Part shown: positions 35,652 through 44,523 of the stretch, piece after piece | Position numbering within the stretch: position 1 is the stretch's first letter | How the letters are laid out: every line of letters begins with the position of its first letter | Assembly: GCF_013141695.1 (NCBI RefSeq) | Contig: NZ_WHNY01000040.1 | Span: 62,001-126,000 of the forward strand | Source of the DNA: Paenibacillus plantarum | GTDB lineage: Bacteria; Bacillota; Bacilli; Paenibacillales; NBRC-103111 | DNA length: 64,000 nucleotides | Direction of reading: 5' to 3' | Program-made: the position numbers and the translations under genes | The notes under the pieces: generated by a model | The model's database searches: none | Seen by the model: only the letters and a program-made list of their open reading frames with translations | What the model was told of the DNA's origin: nothing

Positions 35652-36110
35652 TTAGGAAATATGTGCGTAGGGAGCCTTGTCCGAAACAAGATTCAAGCGA
35701 ATGCCATGTTCCAGATACGCTTTCAATCCGCATAAAACAATCGTAAATCCTTCGGTTGAATTCAGCGCTTGTTGCACTTTTTCATCCGGACTGCCTTTGA
35801 AACCTGAGTCAGTGATGGTCACGAAAGTTTCGTTATCTGCTTGAGCCGTAAAGGTCCACTCGACCAATGTGCCCCAATCCAGCAAAATCCGCTTGTTCAC
35901 CTCGATTTCTTTGACTTCGACATCTGCGGTTGCCCCATACATAGCCCAATGCCATTGCACCTGTGATCCAGCCTCTAATCTGCCAGTACCCTGGGTAAAC
36001 CAGAATTTCGACGTAATTTCAGGATCGATAAAAGCTTCAAACACCTCTTGAACTGGTTTTCGAATCAGCATTTCAACTTTAACAATCGGATCTTGAAGAA
36101 GCTCCGCCAT
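35652..36110 (-). CDS. SRPBCC/AHSA1-domain protein
   Basis: A 152-residue START/Bet v 1-like (AHSA1) protein. The N-terminal pattern VEMLIRKPVQEVFEAFIDPE, then KFWFTQGTGRLEAG, is typical, as is the C-terminal helix region EGFTIVLCGLKAYLEHG. Members bind small hydrophobic ligands or act as co-chaperone-like proteins; no function can be assigned. It is transcribed with the acetyltransferase gene just downstream. GAGG is 8 nt before the ATG. Confidence 0.85.
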   Translation of the reverse strand: MAELLQDPIVKVEMLIRKPVQEVFEAFIDPEITSKFWFTQGTGRLEAGSQVQWHWAMYGATADVEVKEIEVNKRILLDWGTLVEWTFTAQADNETFVTITDSGFKGSPDEKVQQALNSTEGFTIVLCGLKAYLEHGIRLNLVSDKAPYAHIS

Positions 36111-36171
36111 CGTCTATGCCTCCATTACTTTCCTGTTTTTCACTATCATAGCATAGGATGATGACCAACCA

Positions 36172-36216
36172 AAAATAAAAGCAGTTCTCACAGAAGCATT
36201 CTCTGTGAAAACTGCC
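36172..36216 (-). terminator. Terminator of the zinc-ribbon gene
   Basis: Minus-strand stem GCAGTTTTCACAGA/TCTGTGAGAACTGC around a seven-base loop, followed by TTTTATTTTT. Confidence 0.88.
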
Positions 36217-36240
36217 CTATTCCCTTGCCCACCCATCAAC

Positions 36241-36591
36241 TTAGACAAAATGATGGCCACATGACGAACAAAACTTGGTGTCTGCCGCAACAACTTTACC
36301 ACATGTGCATTCTTTTTCATTCCGAACCTCGGCAATCTTCTGCTCAAGCTCACTAATTTCTTGATTGATTTGAGCAATACCTATGCAATACTCTGAAACA
36401 TTGGCTTCCACCTGTGTGTAGTCCCCGGAGAGATAGGATGTATAAACCGATTCACCGATAATTTTGTAAATTTTATCAATTTCTCTTTCTTTCAATGAAA
36501 CCTGCGTCTTGAATTTCGTTATTTCCACGGTTTGTTGTGCTTTTTTCGCCGCTTCCGATGCCCCTTGCTTAACTTTATCAAAAAAAGACAT
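36241..36591 (-). CDS. Coiled-coil zinc-ribbon protein
   Basis: A 116-residue cytoplasmic protein. The N-terminal region (MSFFDKVKQGASEAAKKAQQ) is amphipathic, the middle (about 60-90: AQINQEISELEQKIAEV) is a predicted coiled coil, and the C-terminus is a zinc ribbon with the CxCG…CxxCG pattern (CTCGK and FCSSCGHHF). Similar small zinc-ribbon proteins are widespread in Firmicutes and have no assigned role. GGAAGG precedes the ATG closely. Monocistronic, with its own terminator. Confidence 0.85.
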   Translation of the reverse strand: MSFFDKVKQGASEAAKKAQQTVEITKFKTQVSLKEREIDKIYKIIGESVYTSYLSGDYTQVEANVSEYCIGIAQINQEISELEQKIAEVRNEKECTCGKVVAADTKFCSSCGHHFV

Positions 36592-36676
36592 TTGCCTTCC
36601 ACTCCCCAGCCTTTAAGTTATTCGGTTCATAACGAATCATATGCGAATATGTCGGAAAGTAATACCGTGTGACAGG

Positions 36677-37270
36677 CTAATCTTGTAATCCCTTGCCTTC
36701 GAGAATGTGCTGCTCATACTTATCAATTCTTGAAACCCGGGTTTTCGATTGTTTTGGTTCCGAAAAATGAAGTAAGTAGGCTCTTTGCCGTCCAGGTGTC
36801 AACGCTTCGAAAGCTGTTTTCAACGCAGGCATTTCTTCAAATTTACTATGTAATTCTTCAGGTACTTTATACTCGGTACTTTTCTTGAAAGTAACTTCTA
36901 CACCGGCTTTTTCAACTTCAATCGCCTCATAGATATAAGCTTTCAGCATCGATTCTATTGCAGCAATTTCACGAACATTCGTGAATCGCATCTGGCGCCC
37001 TGCCTGGACATTCTCCGTTTGTTGGATGAGAACACCATTGGCATCCTGTAACAACGAGCCTTTGAAAAACAGAACCGCACAATAGTCTTTAAATCCATGT
37101 ACCAATACGATGTTTTTACTCTGAAACGTGTAACAAGGACAACCCCACTTCACTTCTTCGTTCAGTTGACACGCCTGAATAATTTTTCTTAATTCCCCGA
37201 ATTCATCCTTCCACCTTTTGGCTTTTCCATAAAATTCATCAACCGAAATACTCATTCTACTACTTACCAT
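36677..37270 (-). CDS. YdeI-like protein (DUF1801 + OmpD-associated C-terminus)
   Basis: A 197-residue protein. Residues about 8-115 form a DUF1801/YdhG-like domain (WGCPCYTFQSKNIVLVHGF, AVLFFKGSLLQD). The C-terminal 60 residues, with PEELHSKFEEMPALKTAFEA and TPGRQRAYLLHF then SKTRVSRIDKYEQHIL, match the YdeI/OmpD-associated domain. B. subtilis YdeI has the same two-part layout; its role is unknown, although related proteins are called bacteriocin-protection proteins. The ATG at 37270 has AAAGG 10 nt upstream; the frame continues 45 codons upstream without a ribosome site. Confidence 0.85.
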   Translation of the reverse strand: MVSSRMSISVDEFYGKAKRWKDEFGELRKIIQACQLNEEVKWGCPCYTFQSKNIVLVHGFKDYCAVLFFKGSLLQDANGVLIQQTENVQAGRQMRFTNVREIAAIESMLKAYIYEAIEVEKAGVEVTFKKSTEYKVPEELHSKFEEMPALKTAFEALTPGRQRAYLLHFSEPKQSKTRVSRIDKYEQHILEGKGLQD

Positions 37271-37422
37271 GAAACTGCACCTTTCTTGTTCATCGTGTAA
37301 TGCTAAGTTCAATTGTACTACTTTTTTGATAATTTTACAGACTGTCCAATGTATGCGTCGGAGAGATAGTCGATTATTCCGACTATCTCCTCGTTCTCCG
37401 CTCATTCCTGCGCTCTACCTGC

Positions 37423-37689
37423 TTAGTTCAAATCTTGTGCCTTATGCGGTTTACTATAATGGCTTACCCCACCCGAGCCGACAAGTACTTGTCCACCCCG
37501 ATTAAAAATAATCAGTTTTCTTAAACCCGTGGTTAATAACACGAGAATCTTTGCGTTATTCTTAGTAGCTGTGTACACAACATAACCACTCCTCGTCACG
37601 CTTGCCTTCCAATTGTTATCGAATTCCGATCTTGCAACACGATTTGAATACACCTGATTTTCTAATCTGGCAGCTTGTGTTTTTTTCAT
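37423..37689 (-). CDS. Small protein of unknown function
   Basis: An 88-residue basic protein, not recognised. It has no membrane segment or signal peptide. The middle is beta-rich (RSGYVVYTATKNNAKILVLL). AAGGAGA lies about 9 nt before the ATG, and codon use looks normal, so I take it as a real gene. It stands alone between the YdeI-like gene and the ankyrin gene. Confidence 0.65.
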   Translation of the reverse strand: MKKTQAARLENQVYSNRVARSEFDNNWKASVTRSGYVVYTATKNNAKILVLLTTGLRKLIIFNRGGQVLVGSGGVSHYSKPHKAQDLN

Positions 37690-37773
37690 CCTATTATCTC
37701 TCCTTCACTTTTCTAGTATCCCTACTATTCTATTCAGTTTTGAAAATTTGGTATGGATACCCGTAAACAAACA

Positions 37774-37812
37774 GAAAAAACCGCTCAAGTTTACTTAACC
37801 TTGAACGGTTCT
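37774..37812 (-). terminator. Terminator of the ankyrin-repeat gene
   Basis: Minus-strand stem AACCGTTCAAG/CTTGAGCGGTT with a 10-nt loop, then TTTTTCTGTTT. Confidence 0.85.
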
Positions 37813-37873
37813 GTTCCCCTATACTTTTCCTCTCACGGAATTCGGAAGGGGTTCGGTTCGTGATTCATTATTA

Positions 37874-38464
37874 TTACGCTCCTGCATTTATCAATATTTG
37901 TTCAATTTCTGTAAAGCCATTTCGCTTCGCATGTTGAAGCGGCGTAACGCCATCCCGATCCGCAATATTTACGTTCGCACCATGGTCGAGGAGCAGTCTG
38001 GTAATTTGCTGATGATTAGGTCCGCCATTGCTCAATATTGTTACTTCAAGTAATGCAGTCCAACCTAAATTGTTAATGTGGTTGACATCCACATCTGTCG
38101 TTGAAAGTAACATATTTACATTTTCAACATGTCCTTTTTCTGCTGCTGGTATGAGGGCATTCCCGCCGTAACGATTCGTCAGTTTCGTGTCGGCCCCAGC
38201 CTCGATAAGTAGCTTCAATATTTGAAGACGTCCTTCGGCACCTGCGTAAAGAAATGGATTATCCTGCAGCGCATCTTTCAAATTGATATCTGCCCCCGCT
38301 TCGATCAATATCTCTACTATTTTAGGATTGTTGGCATGCGTTGCTGCCATGATAGCCGTCCTACCTCTGTTGTCTTGCTCATTTAAGTTGACCCCTTGTT
38401 CCAGAAGTCGTTGTAATTCTGCCATATCATTCCGCTCAACCGCAGCAATCAACGCTTGACTCAT
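37874..38464 (-). CDS. Ankyrin-repeat protein
   Basis: A 196-residue protein made almost wholly of about six ankyrin repeats. Landmarks are NEQDNRGRTAIMAATHANNP, KIVEILIEAGADINLKD, LKLLIEAGADTKLTNRYGGN, INNLGWTALLEV, LLLDHGANVNIADRDGVTP and LQHAKRNGFTEI. It has no signal peptide. Such bacterial proteins mediate protein contacts; the partner is unknown. The ATG at 38464 (MSQALIAAVERND) is preferred to a GTG three codons upstream because AAAGG is then about 11 nt away rather than adjacent. It lies 40 nt downstream of the sulfatase-modifying-factor-like gene. Confidence 0.88.
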   Translation of the reverse strand: MSQALIAAVERNDMAELQRLLEQGVNLNEQDNRGRTAIMAATHANNPKIVEILIEAGADINLKDALQDNPFLYAGAEGRLQILKLLIEAGADTKLTNRYGGNALIPAAEKGHVENVNMLLSTTDVDVNHINNLGWTALLEVTILSNGGPNHQQITRLLLDHGANVNIADRDGVTPLQHAKRNGFTEIEQILINAGA

Positions 38465-38504
38465 GATACTCACAACCTTTCCAATTCGAATTTGTATGAT
38501 TTAG

Positions 38505-39155
38505 TTAGAAAGATTTTGCAACACGAAATCCAAGATCATCTATGCAAAATGTTGGATGGCTTCGACGACGACAGGTTGCCCCGCAACCCCGTTCCTCTTC
38601 AGCCCAGCTGCCGCCACGAAAAATGCGATAGGAGCCGTATACTTTTTCATCATACACATCCCAACACCATTCCCAAACATTTCCCAGCATATCGTACAAA
38701 CCCCATGGATTCGGTTCCCTTGTTCCTACTTCATGGACTTTGCCCTCTGAATTAATTTCAAACCAGGCGATCTTATCAAGCTCACCATACGTGTAACCTG
38801 TCGTCCCTGCTTTACAGGCATATTGCCATTCAGCTTCAGTAGGAAGTCTATACCCATTTGATTCCCAATCGCAAATCACTTGTTCACCATCGGAACTGAC
38901 CGAGTAACATACCTTCAGTCCTTCTTTCTGCGAAAGTAAGTTACAGAAGGATATAGCCTCATGCCAAGAAATATTAACAACCGGCTTAAGCTCATCGTCA
39001 CTCGTATGGCGGATTTGCTCATTAATCGTATCGTATTGGCCTACAGTTACAGGATAGCGAGCAAGAAGAAACGGTCGTATTTCAGCTGTCCATTTGATTT
39101 TTCTACGATCGTCTCTTAACTCGACTTCTCCCGCTGGTATTTCAACCATGTCCAA
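38505..39155 (-). CDS. Formylglycine-generating-enzyme-like (SUMF1) protein
   Basis: A 216-residue protein with the FGE-sulfatase fold. Typical motifs: PFLLARYPVTVGQY, PVVNISWHEAISFCNLLS, YRLPTEAEWQYACKAGT, EVGTREPNPWGLYDMLGNVW, then EWCWD, and FRGGSWAEEE, ending DDLGFRVA. The two cysteines near the end are in CGATC (C-x3-C), whereas true FGEs have a C-x4-C active pair, so formylglycine formation is doubtful; many family members are non-sulfatase proteins. No sulfatase gene is nearby. The start is uncertain: a TTG at 39155 with GAGG 8 nt upstream fits best, but GTG 39164 and ATG 39149 are possible. Confidence 0.82.
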   Translation of the reverse strand: MDMVEIPAGEVELRDDRRKIKWTAEIRPFLLARYPVTVGQYDTINEQIRHTSDDELKPVVNISWHEAISFCNLLSQKEGLKVCYSVSSDGEQVICDWESNGYRLPTEAEWQYACKAGTTGYTYGELDKIAWFEINSEGKVHEVGTREPNPWGLYDMLGNVWEWCWDVYDEKVYGSYRIFRGGSWAEEERGCGATCRRRSHPTFCIDDLGFRVAKSF

Positions 39156-39351
39156 TTTCAACACCTCACTATCGTTATAGCGTACTAGAATTAACTATAT
39201 TCTATCTAAAATTACCGCATTATACCAATCCTACCTCTGATTTATCATGTGGATATTGGTAACCATGTATTGCACGTGAAATAGCTTCCGTTATAAAATT
39301 GCTAGTAACTAAGGATGACTATGGACTGCGGGAAGAGGAGCGTGTGCACCA

Positions 39352-41100
39352 ATGATTTTTATGAAGAAATATATCAGGAAGCACTGGAAATTGTTTCTGG
39401 TGGCTGTGTTTTTCGTCATGCTGGAAGCGCTTGCGGATTTAATGCAACCAACCATCATGTCCCACATTCTGGACGTTGGCGTTGCGGAGAAACGGCTTGA
39501 TTATGTGCTACGCATGGGAGGTTTGATGCTGCTCATCACCGCGTTCGGAGCCGTCGCGGCTTCGACTCGAAATATTGTCGCCAGCCATGTATCGCAGAAA
39601 TTCGGCACGGAACTTAGAGCGGATCTATTTGAAAAGATACAATCGCTTTCTTTCACCAATATCGAGCGATTCGAACGCGCCTCTTTAATTACACGGTTAA
39701 CGAATGATGTGACATTGGTACAAAATTTTGTGAATGGTCTCATGCGTATTTTTGTGAAAGCACCTATCTTATGTATTGGTAGTTTAATTATGGCAATAAG
39801 GCTGAATATGCATCTGGCTGTTGTCTTACTTATCGTGGTTCCGCTCGTTGGTGTGCTCGTGGCATTGAATTTGAAGGTGGGTTTTGCTAGATACGTTAAC
39901 GTGCAGAAAGCACTGGACAACGTCAACCGTGTGATAAGAGAATTTTTGTCCGGCATACGTGTCGTGAAAGCATTTAATCGGTTTGATCATGAAGCCGGCA
40001 AGTTTCAGCAAGCCAATATCGATTATCAGGACAAGTCGATTCAGGTGACAAGATTGCTCGCGATATTTAACCCCTCCATCCTGCTGACTGTCAATTTTGG
40101 AATTGTTGCCGTGCTTTGGCTAGGTGCCTGGCGGGTTAATCAGCATCAGATGCAAGTTGGTCATATCGTAGCGTTCGTCAACTATATGACGCAAATTTTG
40201 TTTGCCTTGTTGACGATTTCAATGGTATTTAATATGTTTGTTCGGGCCAAAGCTTCCGCTACTCGGATCGGTGAAGTTTTCAGTCAAATTAATGAAATGA
40301 CATGGAACGATACCGCTGCCCTGCCTGTTCAGCGTCCTGGTGGCCGAATCGACTTCACGGATGTATCATTTTCTTATGATGGAGCTGTTGGTGAACCTAT
40401 ATTGAAACAGATCAACCTAACATGCCTCCCTGGAGAAACAATCGGTATCATCGGCTCCACGGGATCTGGCAAAAGCAGCCTTGTGAGTCTCGTTCCCCGC
40501 TTCTATGACGCGAGTTCCGGCTCAATCCGTGTGGACGGTGTGGATATACGCGAGTTAGAACCTTACAAGCTGCGTGATCGCATTGCCATCGTGCCTCAGA
40601 ACACCATTCTGTTTAGCGGCACGATTGAAGAGAATTTGCGTTGGGGCCATGAGCATGCTACGCACGAAGAGGTTGAACAAGCCGCGATTATGGCAGAAGC
40701 GCATGGCTTCGTTGCAGCATTCCCTGAAGGCTATGAAACGAGGCTGGGGCAAAAAGGTGTGAACTTGTCCGGAGGACAGAAACAGCGGTTATCCATCGCT
40801 CGCGCACTTATTCGTAAACCTGACATTCTGATACTCGATGATTGCACAAGTGCATTAGATACTGCAACTGAGACGAAAATCAAACAATCACTTAAGGAAT
40901 TTGCCGCAGGCGTGACTTGTTTGATTATTGCACAGCGAATTACCTCCGTCATGGATGCGGATAAAATCGTCGTCATGGACGATGGTGAAATCGTAGGCAT
41001 TGGCACACACGAGATGTTAATGACAAGTTGCCGTATCTACATGGAAATATGTCACTCCCAATTCGGAAAGGAGCTGCCAGATCATGTCAAAACCGAATGA
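39352..41100 (+). CDS. ABC exporter subunit with degenerate ATPase site
   Basis: A 582-residue half-transporter: six membrane segments (about 1-320) then an ATPase domain. Walker A is GSTGSGKSS, the signature LSGGQKQR. Two key residues are non-canonical: after Walker B the catalytic glutamate is aspartate (ILDDCTSALD) and the switch histidine is glutamine (IIAQRITSV). This is the pattern of the degenerate-site subunit in heterodimeric exporters such as BmrC/BmrD, LmrC/LmrD and TM287/288. It overlaps the partner gene by 17 nt. Substrates of such pairs are usually drugs, lipids or peptides. AGGAG is 11 nt before the ATG. No regulator gene adjoins. Confidence 0.92.
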   Translation: MIFMKKYIRKHWKLFLVAVFFVMLEALADLMQPTIMSHILDVGVAEKRLDYVLRMGGLMLLITAFGAVAASTRNIVASHVSQKFGTELRADLFEKIQSLSFTNIERFERASLITRLTNDVTLVQNFVNGLMRIFVKAPILCIGSLIMAIRLNMHLAVVLLIVVPLVGVLVALNLKVGFARYVNVQKALDNVNRVIREFLSGIRVVKAFNRFDHEAGKFQQANIDYQDKSIQVTRLLAIFNPSILLTVNFGIVAVLWLGAWRVNQHQMQVGHIVAFVNYMTQILFALLTISMVFNMFVRAKASATRIGEVFSQINEMTWNDTAALPVQRPGGRIDFTDVSFSYDGAVGEPILKQINLTCLPGETIGIIGSTGSGKSSLVSLVPRFYDASSGSIRVDGVDIRELEPYKLRDRIAIVPQNTILFSGTIEENLRWGHEHATHEEVEQAAIMAEAHGFVAAFPEGYETRLGQKGVNLSGGQKQRLSIARALIRKPDILILDDCTSALDTATETKIKQSLKEFAAGVTCLIIAQRITSVMDADKIVVMDDGEIVGIGTHEMLMTSCRIYMEICHSQFGKELPDHVKTE

Positions 41101-42934
41101 TAACTCGCGACAACAAGCACCTGACGTCCCGATGATCACTGGCCCATTGGGTCGTGGCGGACGTGCTCCTAAGGTGAAGCCCAAAAATTTTAAAAATACC
41201 ATGCGTCGCCTCTGGTCCTATATGGGTACAGAACGAAAGTGGTTGACCATCGTCTTCCTGTTTATTCTAGCAGATGCTGCCCTAACCTTAGCTGGCCCCT
41301 ATCTCATTGGTGTCGCCGTTGATGCTATGGCCGGAGGCGTAGTTGATTATAACGTTCTCGACGTGGTGATGATTGTTCTGATTGCCACTTACATTGCAGA
41401 CGGCGGACTTACCTTTATGCAGAGCTGGGTTATGGCTGGACTCGCACAACGAGTCGTGCGGAGACTTCGCCAAACGATGTTTGCGAAGCTTCAGAAGCTG
41501 CCCCTTGCTTATTTCGACGGACGCAGCCATGGTGATGTCATGAGCCGACTATCGAACGATATCGACAATGTAAGCAACTCGATCTCGCAAGCAACCACAC
41601 AGTTGATGACAGGCTCTATTGCTATTGTTGGTTCTTTCATCATGATGCTTATTTTAAGTCCCACGCTAACGCTAGCTACGCTCATTACGGTTCCACTTGT
41701 GTTCTTGCTGGCCAAAACAATTACCAAACGTACCAGCGTGCTATTCAAAGAGCAACAGGCACAGCTCGGTAAACTGAACGGTCATATCGAAGAAACGATT
41801 TCCGGCCTGCTTGTCGTTAAAGCATTTAATCGTGAACAGAAAGCGATTCAAGAGTTTAACAGCGTAAATGATCGATTGTATGCGGTTGGGTTAAAAGCGC
41901 AAATTTGGTCCGGTTTTCTGATGCCTATCCTTGGTGTTATCAATAATATTGGCTTCTCTTCCGTTGCCATCGTCGGCGGTATTTTGGCTGTTAAAGGTCA
42001 TATTACGGTCGGAGTCATTGCAAGTTTCCTAAGCTATTCGCGCCAATTCGTGAGACCACTCAATGAGATTGCGAACACCTATAATGTGCTACAGTCTGGT
42101 GTAGCTGGGGCTGAACGTGCATTTGAAGTGTTAGATGAAGCAGAAGAAGCGGAGGATGAACCAGGAGCCGTAGATTTGGAGAAACCGATTGGTCACGTTA
42201 CCTTCCAGGACGTCACTTTCGGTTATCGGCCGGATAGACCGATTATTAAAGAGGTTAGCTTCGAGACAGCAGCAGGCAGCAGCCTAGCGCTCGTTGGACC
42301 CACAGGAGCAGGTAAAACGACAATCGTGAATCTCGTGACTCGCTTCTATGATGCGACAAGTGGAACGATCTTAATCGACGGTCGGGATATCAAATCCTAT
42401 ACCCGCAGCTCTCTTCGCCGTAGTTTTGGCATTGTGCTGCAGGATACGTATTTATTCTCCGGTACGATTAAGGAAAACATCAAATACGGCAACCCTGAGG
42501 CCACAGATGCGGAGGTAATTGCAGCTGCTAAACTGGCAAATGCCGACACTTTCATTAGTCGGTTGCCCAAGCGATACGATACGCCGCTCTCTGAGAATGG
42601 CGGGAATTTGAGCCAAGGCCAGCGACAGTTGCTTGCGATAGCTCGCGTTATTCTAGCCGACCCTTCTATTCTTATCCTGGATGAGGCAACGAGCAGCATT
42701 GATACGCGGACAGAGCTTCACATTCAGGAAGCACTCCTCTCCATCATGAAGGGGCGCACAAGCTTCATTATTGCTCACCGTCTGAATACGATCCGGAATG
42801 CGGATACGATTATGGTTATTGATCAAGGTAAGATCGCCGAGCAAGGCAGTCACAACACATTAATGAGTCAAGAAGGAACATATTCCCGGATGTTTTCTAA
42901 TCAATTCGCTCCATCTAGCTCTACGTCAGAATGA
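41084..42934 (+). CDS. ABC exporter subunit with canonical ATPase site
   Basis: A 616-residue half-transporter that pairs with the preceding subunit. An extra N-terminal segment with GPLGRGGRAPKVKPKNFK, common in this subgroup, precedes six membrane helices. The ATPase domain has Walker A GPTGAGKTT, signature LSQGQRQL, Walker B with glutamate (ILDEATSSID) and switch histidine (IIAHRLNTI). In heterodimers this subunit supplies the Walker B glutamate and switch histidine of the competent site. AAAGGAG lies 10 nt before the ATG, inside the upstream gene, so the two are co-translated. Confidence 0.93.
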   Translation: MSKPNDNSRQQAPDVPMITGPLGRGGRAPKVKPKNFKNTMRRLWSYMGTERKWLTIVFLFILADAALTLAGPYLIGVAVDAMAGGVVDYNVLDVVMIVLIATYIADGGLTFMQSWVMAGLAQRVVRRLRQTMFAKLQKLPLAYFDGRSHGDVMSRLSNDIDNVSNSISQATTQLMTGSIAIVGSFIMMLILSPTLTLATLITVPLVFLLAKTITKRTSVLFKEQQAQLGKLNGHIEETISGLLVVKAFNREQKAIQEFNSVNDRLYAVGLKAQIWSGFLMPILGVINNIGFSSVAIVGGILAVKGHITVGVIASFLSYSRQFVRPLNEIANTYNVLQSGVAGAERAFEVLDEAEEAEDEPGAVDLEKPIGHVTFQDVTFGYRPDRPIIKEVSFETAAGSSLALVGPTGAGKTTIVNLVTRFYDATSGTILIDGRDIKSYTRSSLRRSFGIVLQDTYLFSGTIKENIKYGNPEATDAEVIAAAKLANADTFISRLPKRYDTPLSENGGNLSQGQRQLLAIARVILADPSILILDEATSSIDTRTELHIQEALLSIMKGRTSFIIAHRLNTIRNADTIMVIDQGKIAEQGSHNTLMSQEGTYSRMFSNQFAPSSSTSE

Positions 42935-42942
42935 TTAGCATG

Positions 42943-43125
42943 AAAAGGGAACTAGGATACGCTATTTGCGGATAAATGTGCGAATGGTGCTGCTAAGGGG
43001 AACGACAATGCCTTATTTAGCTCTAAAATGCCAAATGTCACGAAAATTAGGCAAATAGCGTATCTACGTTCCTCTTGTATCCAATTTCATCTAATATCGA
43101 CAAGATAGCGTATCTACGTTCCCTT
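42943..43125. repeat. Intergenic repeats of the AAATAGCGTATCTACGTTCC type
   Basis: One copy in reverse orientation (42943-42967, AAAAGGGAACTAGGATACGC…) faces two direct copies (43053-43072 and 43104-43125). Together they can fold into a long hairpin between the convergent exporter and acetyltransferase genes. The same family recurs at 56280-56410. Confidence 0.8.
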
Positions 43126-43144
43126 TGAAACCAGAACCATCACT

Positions 43145-43660
43145 TTATGCCTCTTCATTCAATCTCCGAACCATCAAATCCTCATCATAATACGTACCGT
43201 TATATTTCAGAGCATGATGTTCCACACCATAAACCTTAAACCCAAGAGAGACATACAACTTCTTCGCTGCTTCATTATGTGACATGACCGCTAAGTTGAT
43301 TTGCTCAACGCCATCACATTCTTTTGCTCTTCGAATAAGTTCAACCATTAGCCTTTTCCCCAAACCTTGTCCTTGCTGATTCAAAGCCACATACATCCCA
43401 TAAACATTACCTTTATGCGCTGTCTTCAGACTGCTCTCTCTTACAAAAGATACGGAACCAACTAGCGTACCACGATCATCAAATGCACCAAGTACAAACG
43501 TATCCTTCTTGGGTTTAATACGATCAGCTACCATTTCCATCGTAAATTGAACTTCTCGTTCATACGTTGATCCAAATGCTTCAGGACTGTTTTGCAGCGC
43601 AGTCAATCTTAATTCTTGATACATCCATGCATCATGTTCATCCAGAACTCGAATGTGCAA
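43145..43660 (-). CDS. GNAT-family N-acetyltransferase
   Basis: A 171-residue acetyltransferase. Motif A reads VYGMYVALNQQGQGLGKRLM, followed by QINLAVMSHNEAAKKLY and then SLGFKVYGVEHHALKYNG. The N-terminal part (RVLDEHDAWMYQELRLTAL, SPEAFGSTYEREV) is typical of a common Bacillus subgroup. I choose the TTG at 43660 because GGAGGAG lies 6 nt upstream; an ATG at 43675 and a TTG at 43681 precede that site and lack their own. Substrate unknown. Confidence 0.87.
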   Translation of the reverse strand: MHIRVLDEHDAWMYQELRLTALQNSPEAFGSTYEREVQFTMEMVADRIKPKKDTFVLGAFDDRGTLVGSVSFVRESSLKTAHKGNVYGMYVALNQQGQGLGKRLMVELIRRAKECDGVEQINLAVMSHNEAAKKLYVSLGFKVYGVEHHALKYNGTYYDEDLMVRRLNEEA

Positions 43661-43684
43661 TGATTTCTCCTCCATATCCAATTC

Positions 43685-43765
43685 TTATTCAGTGAAATGC
43701 CAGAGAACACCCGCGGGATCGATCAGATGAATGGCACGCTTTCCATTAGTATGAATTCCAACTAC
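43685..43765 (-). pseudogene. C-terminal remnant of a VOC/glyoxalase-type protein
   Basis: Minus-strand codons ending in TAA at 43687-43685 read GIHTNGKRAIHLIDPAGVLW then HFTE. The DPxGxLWHF ending is the last beta strand of vicinal-oxygen-chelate (glyoxalase-like) proteins. The fragment overlaps the final bases of the methyltransferase gene in another frame, so it is a leftover of a deletion rather than a gene. Confidence 0.55.
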
Positions 43766-44493
43766 ACTTCAGATTCGATGCCTACTCCATTACTTCCTGC
43801 TGCATGACAAATCCATCCTCCAAAAAGTCCTGTTACAAAGAACTTCGTAATATTCGTAAAGCCGGATTCTTGCAGTAACCCTTCGATTTGCTTTTCAGGC
43901 AAGAATGAAATTTTCATAATACCTGTATTGACCATCTCGTTGACTTTGGAAGGTGCTCTCCCTGCATCCAACCAAAAGCTTCCCCAAACATGTAATCTGT
44001 CCTTTAGTTCGGTACTATCACGATCCCCATAGGCACTAACGAGTACAAATGGAGCTCCTGGTTTCAAATGCGAATGAATGGTTCTGAGCAGATCCAGCTT
44101 CTCTTGCACATTATCGATGAAGTGAAGAACCAATATGCAACTAGCCGCATCGTATACCGCGGTATCCTCGGGCAAATCGTTAATCGTTCCATGAATCAGT
44201 TTCACACGATTGGACAGGCCAAGTTGGTTTGTTTTATGTTGTGCAATCTTAAGCATTTCTTCTGAAATGTCCACTCCCGTGAAAGTCCATTCCGGGTTAG
44301 AAGGCCCCCATGCGGAGAGTTCGTTTCCTCCTCCAGCGCCGATGACCAGCACCGAAGCGCCCTCTCCGCTTAATTCAGCTCGGAAATAAGATTGAACCAT
44401 CCCAAATAATGCGTCATACGTCGGTATCGAGACTCGCGCGTTCGTTTCATACACTTGAGCCATTTCCGAATTCATTGTTACATTATCCTTCAA
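43762..44493 (-). CDS. Class I SAM-dependent methyltransferase
   Basis: A 243-residue Rossmann-fold methyltransferase. Motif I is VLVIGAGGGNELSAWG, the acidic residue of motif II is in FTGVDISEEML, motif III lies in LIHGTINDLPED and motif IV in AASCILVLHFI. The opening MAQVYETNARVSIPTYDALF is shared by a group of Bacillus methyltransferases of unknown substrate. The TTG at 44493 has GGAG 10 nt upstream; an ATG six codons downstream with AAGGA upstream is equally plausible. Confidence 0.87.
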   Translation of the reverse strand: MKDNVTMNSEMAQVYETNARVSIPTYDALFGMVQSYFRAELSGEGASVLVIGAGGGNELSAWGPSNPEWTFTGVDISEEMLKIAQHKTNQLGLSNRVKLIHGTINDLPEDTAVYDAASCILVLHFIDNVQEKLDLLRTIHSHLKPGAPFVLVSAYGDRDSTELKDRLHVWGSFWLDAGRAPSKVNEMVNTGIMKISFLPEKQIEGLLQESGFTNITKFFVTGLFGGWICHAAGSNGVGIESEV

Positions 44494-44523
44494 ATGTGAC
44501 CATCTCCATTCTTTCTTGCCTAT

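Noticed and set aside
36114-36377. 87-codon minus-strand open frame
   Set aside because: It overlaps the zinc-ribbon gene in another frame and reads through that gene's terminator.
39315-39500. 61-codon open frame overlapping the start of the ABC exporter gene, a possible leader peptide
   Set aside because: It runs far into the exporter coding region in another frame, has no ribosome site of its own and shows no attenuator hairpins.
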